Shown one piece after another: positions 1 to 8,658 of a stretch of 64,000 nucleotides of DNA (positions within the stretch are counted from its first letter, which is position 1; each line of letters starts with the position of its first letter). The stretch lies in assembly GCA_003169695.1 (NCBI GenBank), contig PNAS01000013.1, forward strand, positions 186,514 through 250,513, read 5' to 3'. The notes under the pieces are model-generated. The model saw nothing but the letters and a program-made list of their open reading frames with translations, did not search any database and was not told the origin of the DNA. The translations under genes were made by a program, and so were the position numbers. This DNA comes from Spartobacteria bacterium (GTDB taxonomy: Bacteria > Verrucomicrobiota > Verrucomicrobiia > Chthoniobacterales > UBA10450).

Positions 1-1317
1 GATGGAACCAAGACCACTTTCGCCTCTGGATTAAACAAACCTTTCGGTCTCGCTTTCGACGCATCAGGAAATCTGTTCGAGGGCGATCGGAGTGGCACCA
101 TCTTCGAATTCAATCTTTCCGGAACAAAGACGACGTTCGCGACTGGACTGAACATTCCTGCCGGTCTTGCTTTCGATCCTTCCGGCAACCTCTTCGAAAC
201 CGACTTCGGAAGCGGCAATATCTTCAAATTTACGCCCGCTGGCGCCAAGAGCACATTCGCTTCCGGCCTGACTTCTCCCGATGCCGTAACGATCGATGCC
301 AATGGCAACGTTTTTGGCGGTGATCCCGACGGCGGTATCGTTTTTAAGTTCACGCCTGCGGGCATGAAGAGTACCTACGCCTCGGGGTTCTCGCAGCCGA
401 CAGGCGTAGTTTTTGATGGCGCAGTCAACCTTTTCGTCTCCGATAATGCCGCGGGGACAATCTCGAAGGTCGCACCCGATGGAACGAAAACTACCTTCGC
501 CACGGGTCTCAGCAATCCGCAAAATCTCGCCTTTCAACCCGCGACAGATGTGCCTCGGAACATCTCGACACGCCTGGCAGTGCAGACGGGGGCTAACGTG
601 CTCATCGGCGGGTTTATCATTACGGGCACCGATCCGAAGAACGTTATTATCCGCGGAATCGGACCATCTCTGAGCAATTTCGGCATCGCGAATCCCTTGC
701 AGGATCCGACGCTCGAACTACACAACTCGAACTCCGTGATCGCCAGCAACGATGATTGGCAGACCGCGGCGAACGCCAGCCAAATTCCCACCAGCCTACA
801 GCCCACCGATTCGCGCGAATCTGCCATCCTTATCACGCTGCAACCCGGCTCTTACACGGCTATCGTGTCCGGAGAGAATAGCACAACGGGAGTGGGATTG
901 GTTGAAGTTTACGATCTCGATCAAGCGACAACTTCGAAGCTGGCGAACATCAGCACGCGCGGCTTCGTGGATACCGGCGAGAATGTACTGATCGGTGGCT
1001 TTATCGTTGGAGGCGGCAATGGCAGTGCAAGAGTGATCATCCGAGCGATCGGTCCGTCTCTTACTCAATTCGGCGTTTCGGATGCCCTGGCTGACCCGAC
1101 GCTCGAGTTACATGATGGCAACGGTGTCACGATTACCACCAACGACAACTGGAAAGACACTCAGCAAGTGGAGATCGAAGCTACCGGACTGCCGCCATCA
1201 AATGACTTCGAATCCGCGATCGTGGCCACTCTCCCATCTGGAGCTTACACCGCCATTGTGGCGGGGAAAAGTGGGACGACCGGGGTCGCTCTCGTCGAGG
1301 TTTACAATCTGCGATAA
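1..1317 (+). CDS. Partial beta-propeller (NHL/SMP-30-like) protein with two C-terminal VLIGGF domains
   Basis: The reading frame is open from the first base of the window, so the N-terminus lies outside it. About 180 residues are made of a repeat of roughly 36 residues whose core reads FASGL..P.GLAFD..GNLF, followed by IFKF.P.G..; this is the blade pattern of NHL or SMP-30-like propellers. After residue 180 come two copies, about 125 residues each, of a domain starting NISTR..V.TG..VLIGGFI and containing VIIR.IGPSL, DPTLELH, NDDW and GSYTAIV. The protein ends in VEVYNLR. No enzymatic function can be read. It is probably secreted, as its relative at the right edge of the window has a hydrophobic N-terminus. 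The two genes are paralogues facing the same way. The ATG at 364 is only an internal Met. Confidence 0.85.
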   Translation, partial: DGTKTTFASGLNKPFGLAFDASGNLFEGDRSGTIFEFNLSGTKTTFATGLNIPAGLAFDPSGNLFETDFGSGNIFKFTPAGAKSTFASGLTSPDAVTIDANGNVFGGDPDGGIVFKFTPAGMKSTYASGFSQPTGVVFDGAVNLFVSDNAAGTISKVAPDGTKTTFATGLSNPQNLAFQPATDVPRNISTRLAVQTGANVLIGGFIITGTDPKNVIIRGIGPSLSNFGIANPLQDPTLELHNSNSVIASNDDWQTAANASQIPTSLQPTDSRESAILITLQPGSYTAIVSGENSTTGVGLVEVYDLDQATTSKLANISTRGFVDTGENVLIGGFIVGGGNGSARVIIRAIGPSLTQFGVSDALADPTLELHDGNGVTITTNDNWKDTQQVEIEATGLPPSNDFESAIVATLPSGAYTAIVAGKSGTTGVALVEVYNLR

Positions 1318-1384
1318 AGGGCGCTGCCCCGCCTTCAGCACCGTCCGGCGCTGCGATTGCCCAATGTAATGCTTGCGCGATTTT

Positions 1385-1437
1385 CGTTAGTTGTTGTCAG
1401 CAGAGTGCCTAAGGCGGTTTGCCATCAACAACTAACG
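1385..1437. repeat. 12-bp inverted repeat (long hairpin)
   Basis: The arm CGTTAGTTGTTG (1385-1396) is repeated exactly as its complement at 1426-1437, leaving a 29-nt loop. It starts 67 bp after the stop of the propeller gene. No T-tract follows, so it is not a standard intrinsic terminator; it could be the end of a decayed insertion or an mRNA 3' stabiliser. Confidence 0.6.
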
Positions 1438-1684
1438 TAATCTGTTTCTATTAGCGGGAGACTGCCAACGACACCGCGGCTAACGCCATCGGTTTGCGTC
1501 TCCCTACTGAGGTGAATATCGTCGCGTTTCCCGGAACGCTTGATGTGCCACTCATGGATCGGTCCTCCGGTGCGAGGATCGTGCTAACGAACAGCCGAGC
1601 TTTAGGCCAGTTGGCCGGAGGTCAGCATTTAAACCAACCGGTCATTGGGCCGGTTCCCTCGTGCAGATACTGATGATGTGAGTC

Positions 1685-1783
1685 TTACACAGATGGTGTG
1701 GTCTCAACCAGCTTGGCCTTTGCCTTCTTCTCAGCGAGGATCCGCCACGTTTCCTGCCGCATCGCCATCAGCTCCGCCTGCAC
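1685..1783 (-). pseudogene. 32-codon C-terminal coding remnant
   Basis: The minus strand encodes VQAELMAMRQETWRILAEKK and then KAKAKLVETTPSV before a TAA stop. A stop codon sits directly upstream of the first GTG. The charged, helical composition looks like the tail of a real protein. No family is recognised. It lies 60 bp past the end of the TPR gene and may be the tail of the ancestral form of that gene. Confidence 0.3.
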
Positions 1784-1844
1784 TTAGGGTGTGACGCCAG
1801 CCCCTGAGTGCCGGGAGCGTTGCATAAGCGCAGCCCGTCGTTCG

Positions 1845-3236
1845 TTATTCGACTGGTCGCGGAATGAGAAGTCCTCCCAATCCACGTTGGCCGCGAAATG
1901 GCACAGTCTTATACATCGGCGAGTCGAGCGTGCGGCTGCGAAGATTCTCTCGCTGCTGATGATGGAGTCGGAATTGCTGGTAACAGTCAGGCGCCATTTC
2001 CAAAACGCGCTCAGCGTCTGTCCAACGGCCGAGTTTCATCAAGCAATTGCACGCGTTAGCAAAACCCACTGCATCGTCCGGCCACGTTTCTGAAAGTTTG
2101 AGGTAAAGCGGCAGTGCCCGTTCGTAGTCGTTATCTTCATGATAGAGCATCGCCTGCCTGAGCCAGAACATAGGATGTGTTCGTGAGGATGGAGGCGTTT
2201 GGTCAAGTGTCTTCCATGCTTTTTCGAGATCCACAAAACTGAGTTCGTCGACCACGTCCATGCGCGCGCAGAAGCCTGGATCGCTAAGCTGAACATCCGC
2301 GAGGCTATCGAGAAGATCGTACAGCTGATTGAGACCCGGCTCCGCGTAAAACGATCCTAGCATTTCCGGCTTTCGGGCAAGTGCCCAAAGGATGTGATAG
2401 CGGGCGCCAAGATGATTGCCCCAGTCGGCTTGCTCCGCGGCGTATTTCGGCTGCAATTCGAGAACGATTTCCAACGCCTGCTTAGCACCAGCGCGAATCA
2501 TGGTGATGATCCTCCCGATATGCCGCGCGCGATCCTTGCGAAATTCCCTCGCTGTTCCAGGATTTTTGGCCACAGCTCGGGGATCGAGTTCAAAAATGCC
2601 AGCCATGAAATTTAATCGAAAAAGGTCCTGCACATTCTCTGGAACGTCTTTCAAATCGTTTTGATCAAGGTGTATTTCCGTCGCGGGATTACATGCTGCG
2701 GCACACGCACTGTCCAAATTCATTTGAAGAATCCGATGCGCGTCCTCCAAGCCTACGCGGTCGTTCGCGAGCCATCGCCATAGCGGGAATAAATCCGAAT
2801 CGCCGATTGACCGCTCGCTGAAATACCGGGGGTTCTGAAGCTCCGTTTCGAGCCAGCGCAGAGAGTCGGAAAAATTCCCGCTAAGCGACTCAAAACACGC
2901 CATCTGATAGGCATGATAGGCTAGCGGCCGGCCGAACCGCTCGACCAGCGCGAGCACTTCGCGCCCTTCCTCGTGCCGGTCGATAAACGTGAGGGCAATC
3001 ATCGTCAGCACGACGACGCCTATGTCAAAAAGCCCCTGTAAAATGAGCAGTCTTCCGATATCTGCGGCTTTTTGGCATTCGTGACGGCTAAGATATATCC
3101 CCAAAAGGGCATTTTGAGCCGCAAGATAGGCCGTCTCGTCGGTCGCGGTAATTTGCTCCAATAAGGCTTCCGCCTCGTGCAGCATCCCGAGGCGCACGTA
3201 GCCTATCGCTTCGTTCATAAGCCGATCCATATCCAT
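1845..3236 (-). CDS. TPR-like helical repeat protein
   Basis: The protein has about 463 residues from the Met of MDMDRLMNEAIGYVRLGM; an upstream in-frame start at 3293 adds 19 residues of unlikely character. It is built of degenerate helix-turn-helix pairs (GMLHEAEALLEQI, DYERALPLYLKLSETWPDDA, GRWTDAERVLEMAP), which are TPR signatures strongest near the C-terminus. There is no signal peptide or membrane segment. TPR proteins are adaptors, so no specific role can be given. The gene stands alone, convergent with the propeller gene and separated from the mobile element by about 245 bp. Confidence 0.7.
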   Translation of the reverse strand: MDMDRLMNEAIGYVRLGMLHEAEALLEQITATDETAYLAAQNALLGIYLSRHECQKAADIGRLLILQGLFDIGVVVLTMIALTFIDRHEEGREVLALVERFGRPLAYHAYQMACFESLSGNFSDSLRWLETELQNPRYFSERSIGDSDLFPLWRWLANDRVGLEDAHRILQMNLDSACAAACNPATEIHLDQNDLKDVPENVQDLFRLNFMAGIFELDPRAVAKNPGTAREFRKDRARHIGRIITMIRAGAKQALEIVLELQPKYAAEQADWGNHLGARYHILWALARKPEMLGSFYAEPGLNQLYDLLDSLADVQLSDPGFCARMDVVDELSFVDLEKAWKTLDQTPPSSRTHPMFWLRQAMLYHEDNDYERALPLYLKLSETWPDDAVGFANACNCLMKLGRWTDAERVLEMAPDCYQQFRLHHQQRENLRSRTLDSPMYKTVPFRGQRGLGGLLIPRPVE

Positions 3237-3481
3237 ATTAAGCTGGTATGCAGCGGGCCCGAATTTGGTAACGTGTTTCTTTCCGAGAACCAATGACCGC
3301 GAGGTCAGTGGGAAGGCTGAGCGCTCGTCTCCGATGATCTCGCGGGTGGCGCCGCCCCTTTTTTACGACGCGGCGTCTTCTTGCGCTGGCGAAACGACTG
3401 GACAAAGGACCTCCATGACCAAGTAGGAGCGGGAAGCGATTAGCGCCGTTGCGAGAAGTGACCCCGCAATGTGGCGGCGCT

Positions 3482-4075
3482 TTACCTCCAAAGTCCCTCA
3501 AAGCGAACCGCCGCCGTCCGTGTGTAAAGTTGCGTGTGGCGAATGTTCCTGTGGCCGAGGTAATCTTGGATTAGGCGCGTGTCGCACCCCTTGTTAGCCA
3601 AGGCATATCCGCAACTGTGCCGAAGCATGTGTGGATGCACCTTGATCGGCAGCCCAGCCCGCCGCCCAATCTCACCCACCGCGTAGTTCATTGCCTGCCG
3701 GGTCATGGGGCCGCGCTCTGATAGAAACAACAACGGCGAGTTGGCGCAGGCAGCCGCAAACCGTTGCCGCAGCCACGCCCGCAGCGCGCGAACCTCATCG
3801 CCGTCCATCGGTTGACTGGTCGACAGGCTGCCTTTGCAACGCCGGACGAACAGCCGACCGGTATCAAGGTCGATATCAGACAAACGCGTGCCCACAAGCT
3901 CGCTGACGCGCAGGGCGTGCCGATAGGCCAGGAGCACCATGGCGAAGTTCCGAACGCCGTGCCGGCTTTTTCGCGCTGCCTTCAGAAAAACTTCTACCTC
4001 GGCTTCAGTCAGGAAATTCTTTGCTCGCGCGTCGACCGCGTTCTCATTTTTGATAACTGAACTTTCTTTCATCAC
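3482..4075 (-). CDS. Tyrosine recombinase, short FimB/FimE-like
   Basis: At 197 residues this is only the catalytic domain of a phage-type integrase, as in FimB/FimE inversion recombinases. All active-site residues are visible: Arg56 (RHALRVSEL), Lys81 (CKGS), His149/Arg152 (HMLRH), His175 (GHRN) and the nucleophile Tyr184 (LYTRT). The N-terminal DNA-binding arm of larger integrases is absent; the chain begins FLTEAEVEVFLKAA at residue 21. It is the last gene of the mobile element, 41 bp after the preceding gene. It may resolve or invert element DNA. No invertible repeat was found next to it. It lacks the extra helix of integron integrases, so it is not an obvious partner of the attC array. 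Confidence 0.85.
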   Translation of the reverse strand: MMKESSVIKNENAVDARAKNFLTEAEVEVFLKAARKSRHGVRNFAMVLLAYRHALRVSELVGTRLSDIDLDTGRLFVRRCKGSLSTSQPMDGDEVRALRAWLRQRFAAACANSPLLFLSERGPMTRQAMNYAVGEIGRRAGLPIKVHPHMLRHSCGYALANKGCDTRLIQDYLGHRNIRHTQLYTRTAAVRFEGLWR

Positions 4076-4116
4076 CTTCTCGTATGCCGGCGATGAAATT
4101 CCGTCAGCCTGTTTCT

Positions 4117-4662
4117 TTACTTTCCGGCATCTGGGCGGGTTTCGTCTTGGATCACGCTCCCCTCGACGGGCTTCTCGCTACTTGTAACAGATGGGCCGCT
4201 TTGCAACGAGTCAGCGTCGCTGACCAGCAACTCGTATTCCACATCGATCGCCGGCAAAGCGCGCCTCGCTTCCGGCGATCCTCGCAGTCGTTTCAGGAAC
4301 GTAGCGAAGTCTTCGAAATCGCCTTGCAACTGGATTTGGCGCTCAACGGGCCGACCCTCGGTGTAGGCCAACTCTAGAGTTATAGCGGCAAGTCGCGTCT
4401 TATGGTCGGGCACTTCGATCAGTTGCCTCGTAGCCGGGTCAAAAACACGGTGCGTTGCAACCTTCGCTTCGCGCAACACCCGCACATTAGCGGCTTGATC
4501 GCGTTCCGTCAGTAACTCGGAAATCGAGATTGCCTTTTTTATCACCTTTGCGAGAGATTTAGGCCACTGCTCTTTACGCCCGCGCGCGAGCGGGCTACGT
4601 GTTTTTGAGTTTTCACTGATTTTATTTTTCACGAAGTCGGGCTGGGATTGATGTTCGCTCAT
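4117..4662 (-). CDS. Element protein, possibly small-terminase-like
   Basis: The 181-residue protein has a polar, Lys/Arg-rich first 50 residues, a helical middle and an acidic disordered tail. The middle segment contains VPDHKTRLAAITLELAYTEG; a D-x-K/x-T-R-L-x-A pattern of this kind occurs in some phage small terminase subunits and related DNA-binding proteins. That assignment is a weak inference from one motif. Position supports an element function: it follows the helicase by 180 bp and precedes the recombinase. If it is a small terminase, the element would resemble a phage satellite. Otherwise it is an accessory replication protein or an unknown. Confidence 0.6.
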   Translation of the reverse strand: MSEHQSQPDFVKNKISENSKTRSPLARGRKEQWPKSLAKVIKKAISISELLTERDQAANVRVLREAKVATHRVFDPATRQLIEVPDHKTRLAAITLELAYTEGRPVERQIQLQGDFEDFATFLKRLRGSPEARRALPAIDVEYELLVSDADSLQSGPSVTSSEKPVEGSVIQDETRPDAGK

Positions 4663-4842
4663 TTTTCAAAATCATGCTCGCAGCCTTTGGTGGCCGGTTC
4701 TGTTCACTTGCAGTTCGTTCACATTTGCTGTCCCGAGGTCACCCTGTATTCTCATTTCTGAAGATTTCCTGACCAGCAACCCCCAGTAACTCTCGATACA
4801 AGTTTAAAGATGTGCCGGAGATTTCCAGAGATCACGGAGGAG

Positions 4843-6513
4843 TTACTGTGTTAGGGTGGGAAAGACAGACGGTTTTTCGTCGTCGCGTGTTATGAGGTAC
4901 GAGTGAGAAGGATAGCTTCCTTTCTGATCGGTCCGAGCAATCGATGTGGTACTGCGTTGGACGCAAAACCCAGCTATTGCAATCGAATCGCTTCCTCCGC
5001 CGACGCGTTTGAAGATATCCGCGAGCTTAGCACCAATTATTTTTCGGCCATGCTCTTCATCAAGGCGGCGGTCAGCACTTACGCCAGGTATTTCCACATC
5101 CCCTTCAACGCAAAGTTCGTGTAGTTGGCCCGCACGCAACGATTGGCCTAGTCGCCCCGTCATTCCTGCCGCGATGCAGATTTGTCGTAGAAAGACAAGC
5201 GCCGGAGTCGAGACACGCGCCTGCATCTCCTGGTGACCGTCCATCAGTGGCGCTAGCTCGAAAATGTTGGTAACAATCCAATCGAGGGTCTGACACCATT
5301 CACGCATGTCATGTCGCGTTTCCGTTGTGCGTTGCTTGCCGCGGCGAAGCCATTCCCGGACAACCGCGAAAACACATCCCAGATAATAGGGTTGTTGGGC
5401 GCGTAAGTGGTCGAGCGCGTCAGCGGTCCCTCCTGATTCGGGAAAAGTCCTGAACTGAAATTCGCGAGGCCGCTTTCGTATCGCGATCAGATTGCAGCGA
5501 TTGGCCATGTCGGGTCTTAAATCAACGCCATTGCTTGTAAGGAAAATAAAGAAACGACTCGGATCGATATCAATGCTTCCGCGATATGGGACCCGAGCGC
5601 TAAAGCCGCTCTCGCAAGTGAGAAAGGCTTCAAGATGAGGACTATCGAACTTACCGCGAAAATTATCGAATTGAATGAATGGGCGACCCGCCACGAGTCG
5701 TTGATCTAGCGTCTCGTCAATCGAGCCGACGCCGCCGGACTTGCAGGAGACCAAGGAAAGGCGCTCATTGTAGAGAGCCGCGACGATCTTTTGCCGATAC
5801 GTCTTTCCGGATTGCGATTGATCTGCTTCGGCGACATCTGCCGGCACGAAGCCGCGCAAGTGTCCGCCGAGTTTGAGCGCTGGGGTAAGTAGTGACGCAA
5901 CGGCACGGCTTTGATCACCCGGCGAGGGGAAATCAAAGTCGGCGAGTAGGTCCATAATCGCGCGAATTGCATCAGCGACACGTACCTCAGGTGGAGTTTG
6001 TCCGCCTGTGATAAAAAGGCCCGTGGCATCATCGTAGCCGTCCGCTATGACACGAGATTCGCCCTCGGACATAGCAACGCAAACGGGGCAGTTGATTAAG
6101 CCTGAGATCTTGGGAAGGCAAGCGAGTGCCTGTTCTGTTTCGAGCAATGCATCAGCTAGGTCCCTCGACATTATAGCGACTGGTTTCAGCGCCCATTCGC
6201 CTGAGCTCTCGTGCTTGACCCATCTTGCGAAGTGTCCGTACTTTTCGAACCGAGAACGGGCTGCGTTCGAAGCAAGTACGGATAGCACTATCTCGTTATT
6301 GTCATTGGGAACCAGCTCAATGATTCTTCCGCCGCGAACGAACATTTGTTTGCGAGCTGCAATGAGTGGAAACAAGACTTCCGCTGTATTAGTTAATCGA
6401 ACTTCGTGGCTTGGCAGAACGATGAACTTTTCAGACTCCCCAACTTTGAAACATGATACGGTAGCGGCCATTTCAAGGTCGTCCTTCCAAGTCGTCGCGA
6501 GTTGGACATTCAT
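4843..6513 (-). CDS. P-loop replication helicase/ATPase of mobile element
   Basis: The protein has 556 residues from the ATG at 6513, whose ATGA overlaps the stop of the primase gene; an open frame continues to 6606 but that start would overlap the primase by about 100 bp. Residues near 230-238 read DQSQSGKT, a Walker A loop, and PFIQFDNF near residue 290 fits Walker B. The later RPDMANRCN has the position of an arginine finger. The N-terminal 200 residues have no recognised motif. Pairing with a primase gene suggests the ring helicase (SF3/AAA+ style) that unwinds the element origin. Translational coupling implies matched amounts of the two proteins. Confidence 0.75.
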   Translation of the reverse strand: MNVQLATTWKDDLEMAATVSCFKVGESEKFIVLPSHEVRLTNTAEVLFPLIAARKQMFVRGGRIIELVPNDNNEIVLSVLASNAARSRFEKYGHFARWVKHESSGEWALKPVAIMSRDLADALLETEQALACLPKISGLINCPVCVAMSEGESRVIADGYDDATGLFITGGQTPPEVRVADAIRAIMDLLADFDFPSPGDQSRAVASLLTPALKLGGHLRGFVPADVAEADQSQSGKTYRQKIVAALYNERLSLVSCKSGGVGSIDETLDQRLVAGRPFIQFDNFRGKFDSPHLEAFLTCESGFSARVPYRGSIDIDPSRFFIFLTSNGVDLRPDMANRCNLIAIRKRPREFQFRTFPESGGTADALDHLRAQQPYYLGCVFAVVREWLRRGKQRTTETRHDMREWCQTLDWIVTNIFELAPLMDGHQEMQARVSTPALVFLRQICIAAGMTGRLGQSLRAGQLHELCVEGDVEIPGVSADRRLDEEHGRKIIGAKLADIFKRVGGGSDSIAIAGFCVQRSTTSIARTDQKGSYPSHSYLITRDDEKPSVFPTLTQ

Positions 6514-7406
6514 CGGATAACTCCCGGATTTAGGTAATAAACTCTCTGACGTTTTCCATTCTCTCGTGTGCCGTCCGGCATCCGTACAAACTGCGATCGA
6601 GTCCACGTCGCGCGGTCTGCGCCAACACTACACGCGCAGCGCATGAATCTTTCGAGACGCTCTTCCCGTTCGTGCGCGCAATAGAACCAACCATGGAGCG
6701 ACTTGTGACCGCTATGGAGCGCCACTGCTAGCGGTGCCCGTTGGGCTAGATGGAACAATAACGCCGCATGTTCATCAATAGTTCCAGAATCGAACTCGAC
6801 GACAAGAAAGCGGCGCGGCCCGGTGTTACTTAATGCGTGCTTAGAGTCGCGGCCGTCGCGGGTCTTGCCGGAAATCGTTAGCATCGGGCTTGGGACAACC
6901 AACGACAGTTGCTCCAATAGCCCACGCCAATCTGAGCGTCGCCGCGTATCGAAATGACAAGTGTTTTGCCCCGCGCAAAGCAAACAATCTGGCGGAAACA
7001 GCATGTCGATGATTTCTTCTGTGAGGCCCGTGTTGTTCTCGAGACGCCACGGCGAAAGCTCCCACAGATCTACCAATGCGGGCCCGGCAGAGATTAATTG
7101 GTCGCGCCGCGAGCGATCGACAGAGGGCCAAGCTGTTGTATGGAACGGTTTGCCAACTAGCGGGAGGCCCGGCCGCCACGCAAACGGCTTTGCGTGTTGA
7201 ATCGCATTTTCAATCTCATGAACGGAAACGATCCTTCCGCATTCGGCCGTCGCAGCTTGAAGAATTGCCCGAATATCGTTCTCGCCCCGGAATGGGTGCA
7301 AGACTCTCGCCACTCGAAACAACCAGTTATGTACACCTTCTCCATGCCGAGGGACACCCGCAAGCAGATCGCGCACAAAAAGCGGCAATGACTCCTGATC
7401 GACCAT
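6510..7406 (-). CDS. AEP-type DNA primase (element replication)
   Basis: The 298-residue protein ends with the three motifs of archaeo-eukaryotic primases: VVEFDSG (residues 202-208, acidic metal ligands), SGHKSLHGW (232-240, the s-x-H motif) and QFVRMPDGTRENG near 275 (motif III Arg). The N-terminal part (HNWLFRVARVLHPF) looks like the helical module often joined to such primases, and CLLCAGQNTCHF (141-152) could bind zinc. It would make primers for replication of the excised element. The start is set by the 9-bp gap to the upstream HTH gene. The stop is shared as ATGA with the helicase gene. Confidence 0.75.
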   Translation of the reverse strand: MVDQESLPLFVRDLLAGVPRHGEGVHNWLFRVARVLHPFRGENDIRAILQAATAECGRIVSVHEIENAIQHAKPFAWRPGLPLVGKPFHTTAWPSVDRSRRDQLISAGPALVDLWELSPWRLENNTGLTEEIIDMLFPPDCLLCAGQNTCHFDTRRRSDWRGLLEQLSLVVPSPMLTISGKTRDGRDSKHALSNTGPRRFLVVEFDSGTIDEHAALLFHLAQRAPLAVALHSGHKSLHGWFYCAHEREERLERFMRCACSVGADRATWTRSQFVRMPDGTRENGKRQRVYYLNPGVIR

Positions 7407-7415
7407 ACTTATATT

Positions 7416-7595
7416 TCATTTCACTGCATGAAGTCGACGCTTTTCTACAAAGTCCTGCACATCCTTCGGCCGAAATCGAATTGCTCTGCCGATTTTAATC
7501 GCGGATAGCGCTCTTCGTTGAACCTGCAGCTCCACGAACCGCACAGACACACGCAAGTGCTCAGCGGTGTCTCGCTTCGTAAGTAGCGCCTCCAT
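7416..7595 (-). CDS. AlpA/excisionase-like HTH protein, 59 aa
   Basis: This short gene runs from the ATG at 7595 to TGA at 7416-7418. It encodes a single winged HTH of the MerR/AlpA (HTH_17) type: MEALLTKRDTAEHLRVSVRF, then a turn and recognition helix, AIKIGRAIRFRPKDVQDFV and a basic tail. The pattern L(T/L)..(E/D).A..L.VS.R....V......I.IG...RF...D is diagnostic of the family. It sits 9 bp upstream of the primase and is probably in the same transcript. Such proteins act as excisionase or as activator of element genes. The ORF is below 60 codons and would be missed by common length cut-offs. Confidence 0.8.
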   Translation of the reverse strand: MEALLTKRDTAEHLRVSVRFVELQVQRRALSAIKIGRAIRFRPKDVQDFVEKRRLHAVK

Positions 7596-7800
7596 GCAGA
7601 GGAGTTTGCTTTGGTGCGCTTCATCCTTTCAATCTTAGAAAAGGCCGCGAAAGTGCCGGTCACGACAATGAGCCAGGGGTGGGCCACCGCGGGCAGAGAG
7701 TGTGCGGCGATGGAAATTCGGATCTGTCACGCTTTTCTGACAGACGAGAACATGAATTTTCGAAGTGACTCGCTTGTCGCTCTATTAGATCATTCGCAGT

Positions 7801-8658
7801 TTATCGACGTGCCTTTCGCTGGCGGCATGCACGTTGCCGTTTTCTTGCTTCATCGCGGCGATGTTGAATTGAAGCGAGTTTCCGCCCGAGGTCCCAGTCA
7901 ATCGCATCTCCGAAAGCGTCGTACTCCAGTATTTTCAACACGATGTTGTGAGCACTTTGCAGCATGCTGATTCCGGGTTCTCTAACCCAGTCAATCAAAG
8001 GACCAATCTGCGAAAGACGAATGCTATCGCGACGCTGACGCTGCGCCTCAAGAACGATCGTCTCCAAAACAATTAAATAACATAGCTCTCGGTCTCCAAG
8101 CGTAACGTCCCCGATTTCAAGCTGAACGATACTTTTTCCAGGAGGAATGAGTAATGATTTGAATGTTTCCCATTCGACACCTTTGGCGCGGACTTGCCTC
8201 TTAAGGAGCTGGTCGAGACGCTGCAGAAACTTACGCGCGAGTGGCGCGTCTTCCTTTTCGCTTGTTGCCGTTCGGAAAATTCGATGGAACGTACTATGGC
8301 GGAGGTACGGTATCTTACTGGACTCAAGGTGAAACAGAGCGCCTCGAAGTAACCTTGTTATTTTCTTGCCTAATTGTAGTCCCGGCCATCTCGAGTCCAC
8401 TAGCCGGTAGGCCCGTCCGATCGGACGACAAATTTTGGCGCGCCGAGTTGCCGCGAGCCTAGTGATGGCTGCGTCAAGGCGATTGAGAACGCTAGCGTCC
8501 GGCCAAAACAAGGGGCGGTCGAGCGGCATGCAGCATTTGTTGAGTTGCGCCAAACACCCGAGAATTTCTCCTCGGTGTTTTTGGGGTTCCACATTCTTTG
8601 GCTTTCGAGGCAGGAAGGAGATGGGAGGCATCTCGCGTTGTGAGTTTAGTTGCTTCAT
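7801..8658 (-). CDS. Element protein of unknown family
   Basis: The 285-residue protein is basic at both ends and ends RRDEARKRQRACRQRKARR. Its ATG (8658) overlaps the integrase stop as ATGA, so translation is coupled to the integrase. The predicted secondary structure is mostly helical, with a segment LGDRELCYLIVLETIVLEAQ. It contains no signal peptide, membrane segment or catalytic motif I can recognise. Coupling to the integrase suggests a DNA-binding or recombination accessory role, but that is inference from context only. The 205 bp before the next gene probably hold the promoter of the HTH-primase-helicase operon. Confidence 0.6.
   Translation of the reverse strand: MKQLNSQREMPPISFLPRKPKNVEPQKHRGEILGCLAQLNKCCMPLDRPLFWPDASVLNRLDAAITRLAATRRAKICRPIGRAYRLVDSRWPGLQLGKKITRLLRGALFHLESSKIPYLRHSTFHRIFRTATSEKEDAPLARKFLQRLDQLLKRQVRAKGVEWETFKSLLIPPGKSIVQLEIGDVTLGDRELCYLIVLETIVLEAQRQRRDSIRLSQIGPLIDWVREPGISMLQSAHNIVLKILEYDAFGDAIDWDLGRKLASIQHRRDEARKRQRACRQRKARR

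Larger units (their letters stand above)
1318..1844. other. Gene-poor stretch
   Basis: No convincing complete gene. It holds an inverted repeat (1385-1437) and a short minus-strand coding remnant (1685-1783). The plus-strand ORF reaching 2093 is antisense to the TPR gene and has no codon pattern of its own. Confidence 0.5.

Noticed and set aside
1385..1437. Inverted repeat as an attC site
   Set aside because: Boxes are in the wrong orientation (GTTAG first, CTAAC last) and the length is too short.
3482..4075. Candidate integron integrase for the attC array
   Set aside because: The protein is a short Fim-type recombinase without the additional helix of IntI and lies within another element 7 kb away.
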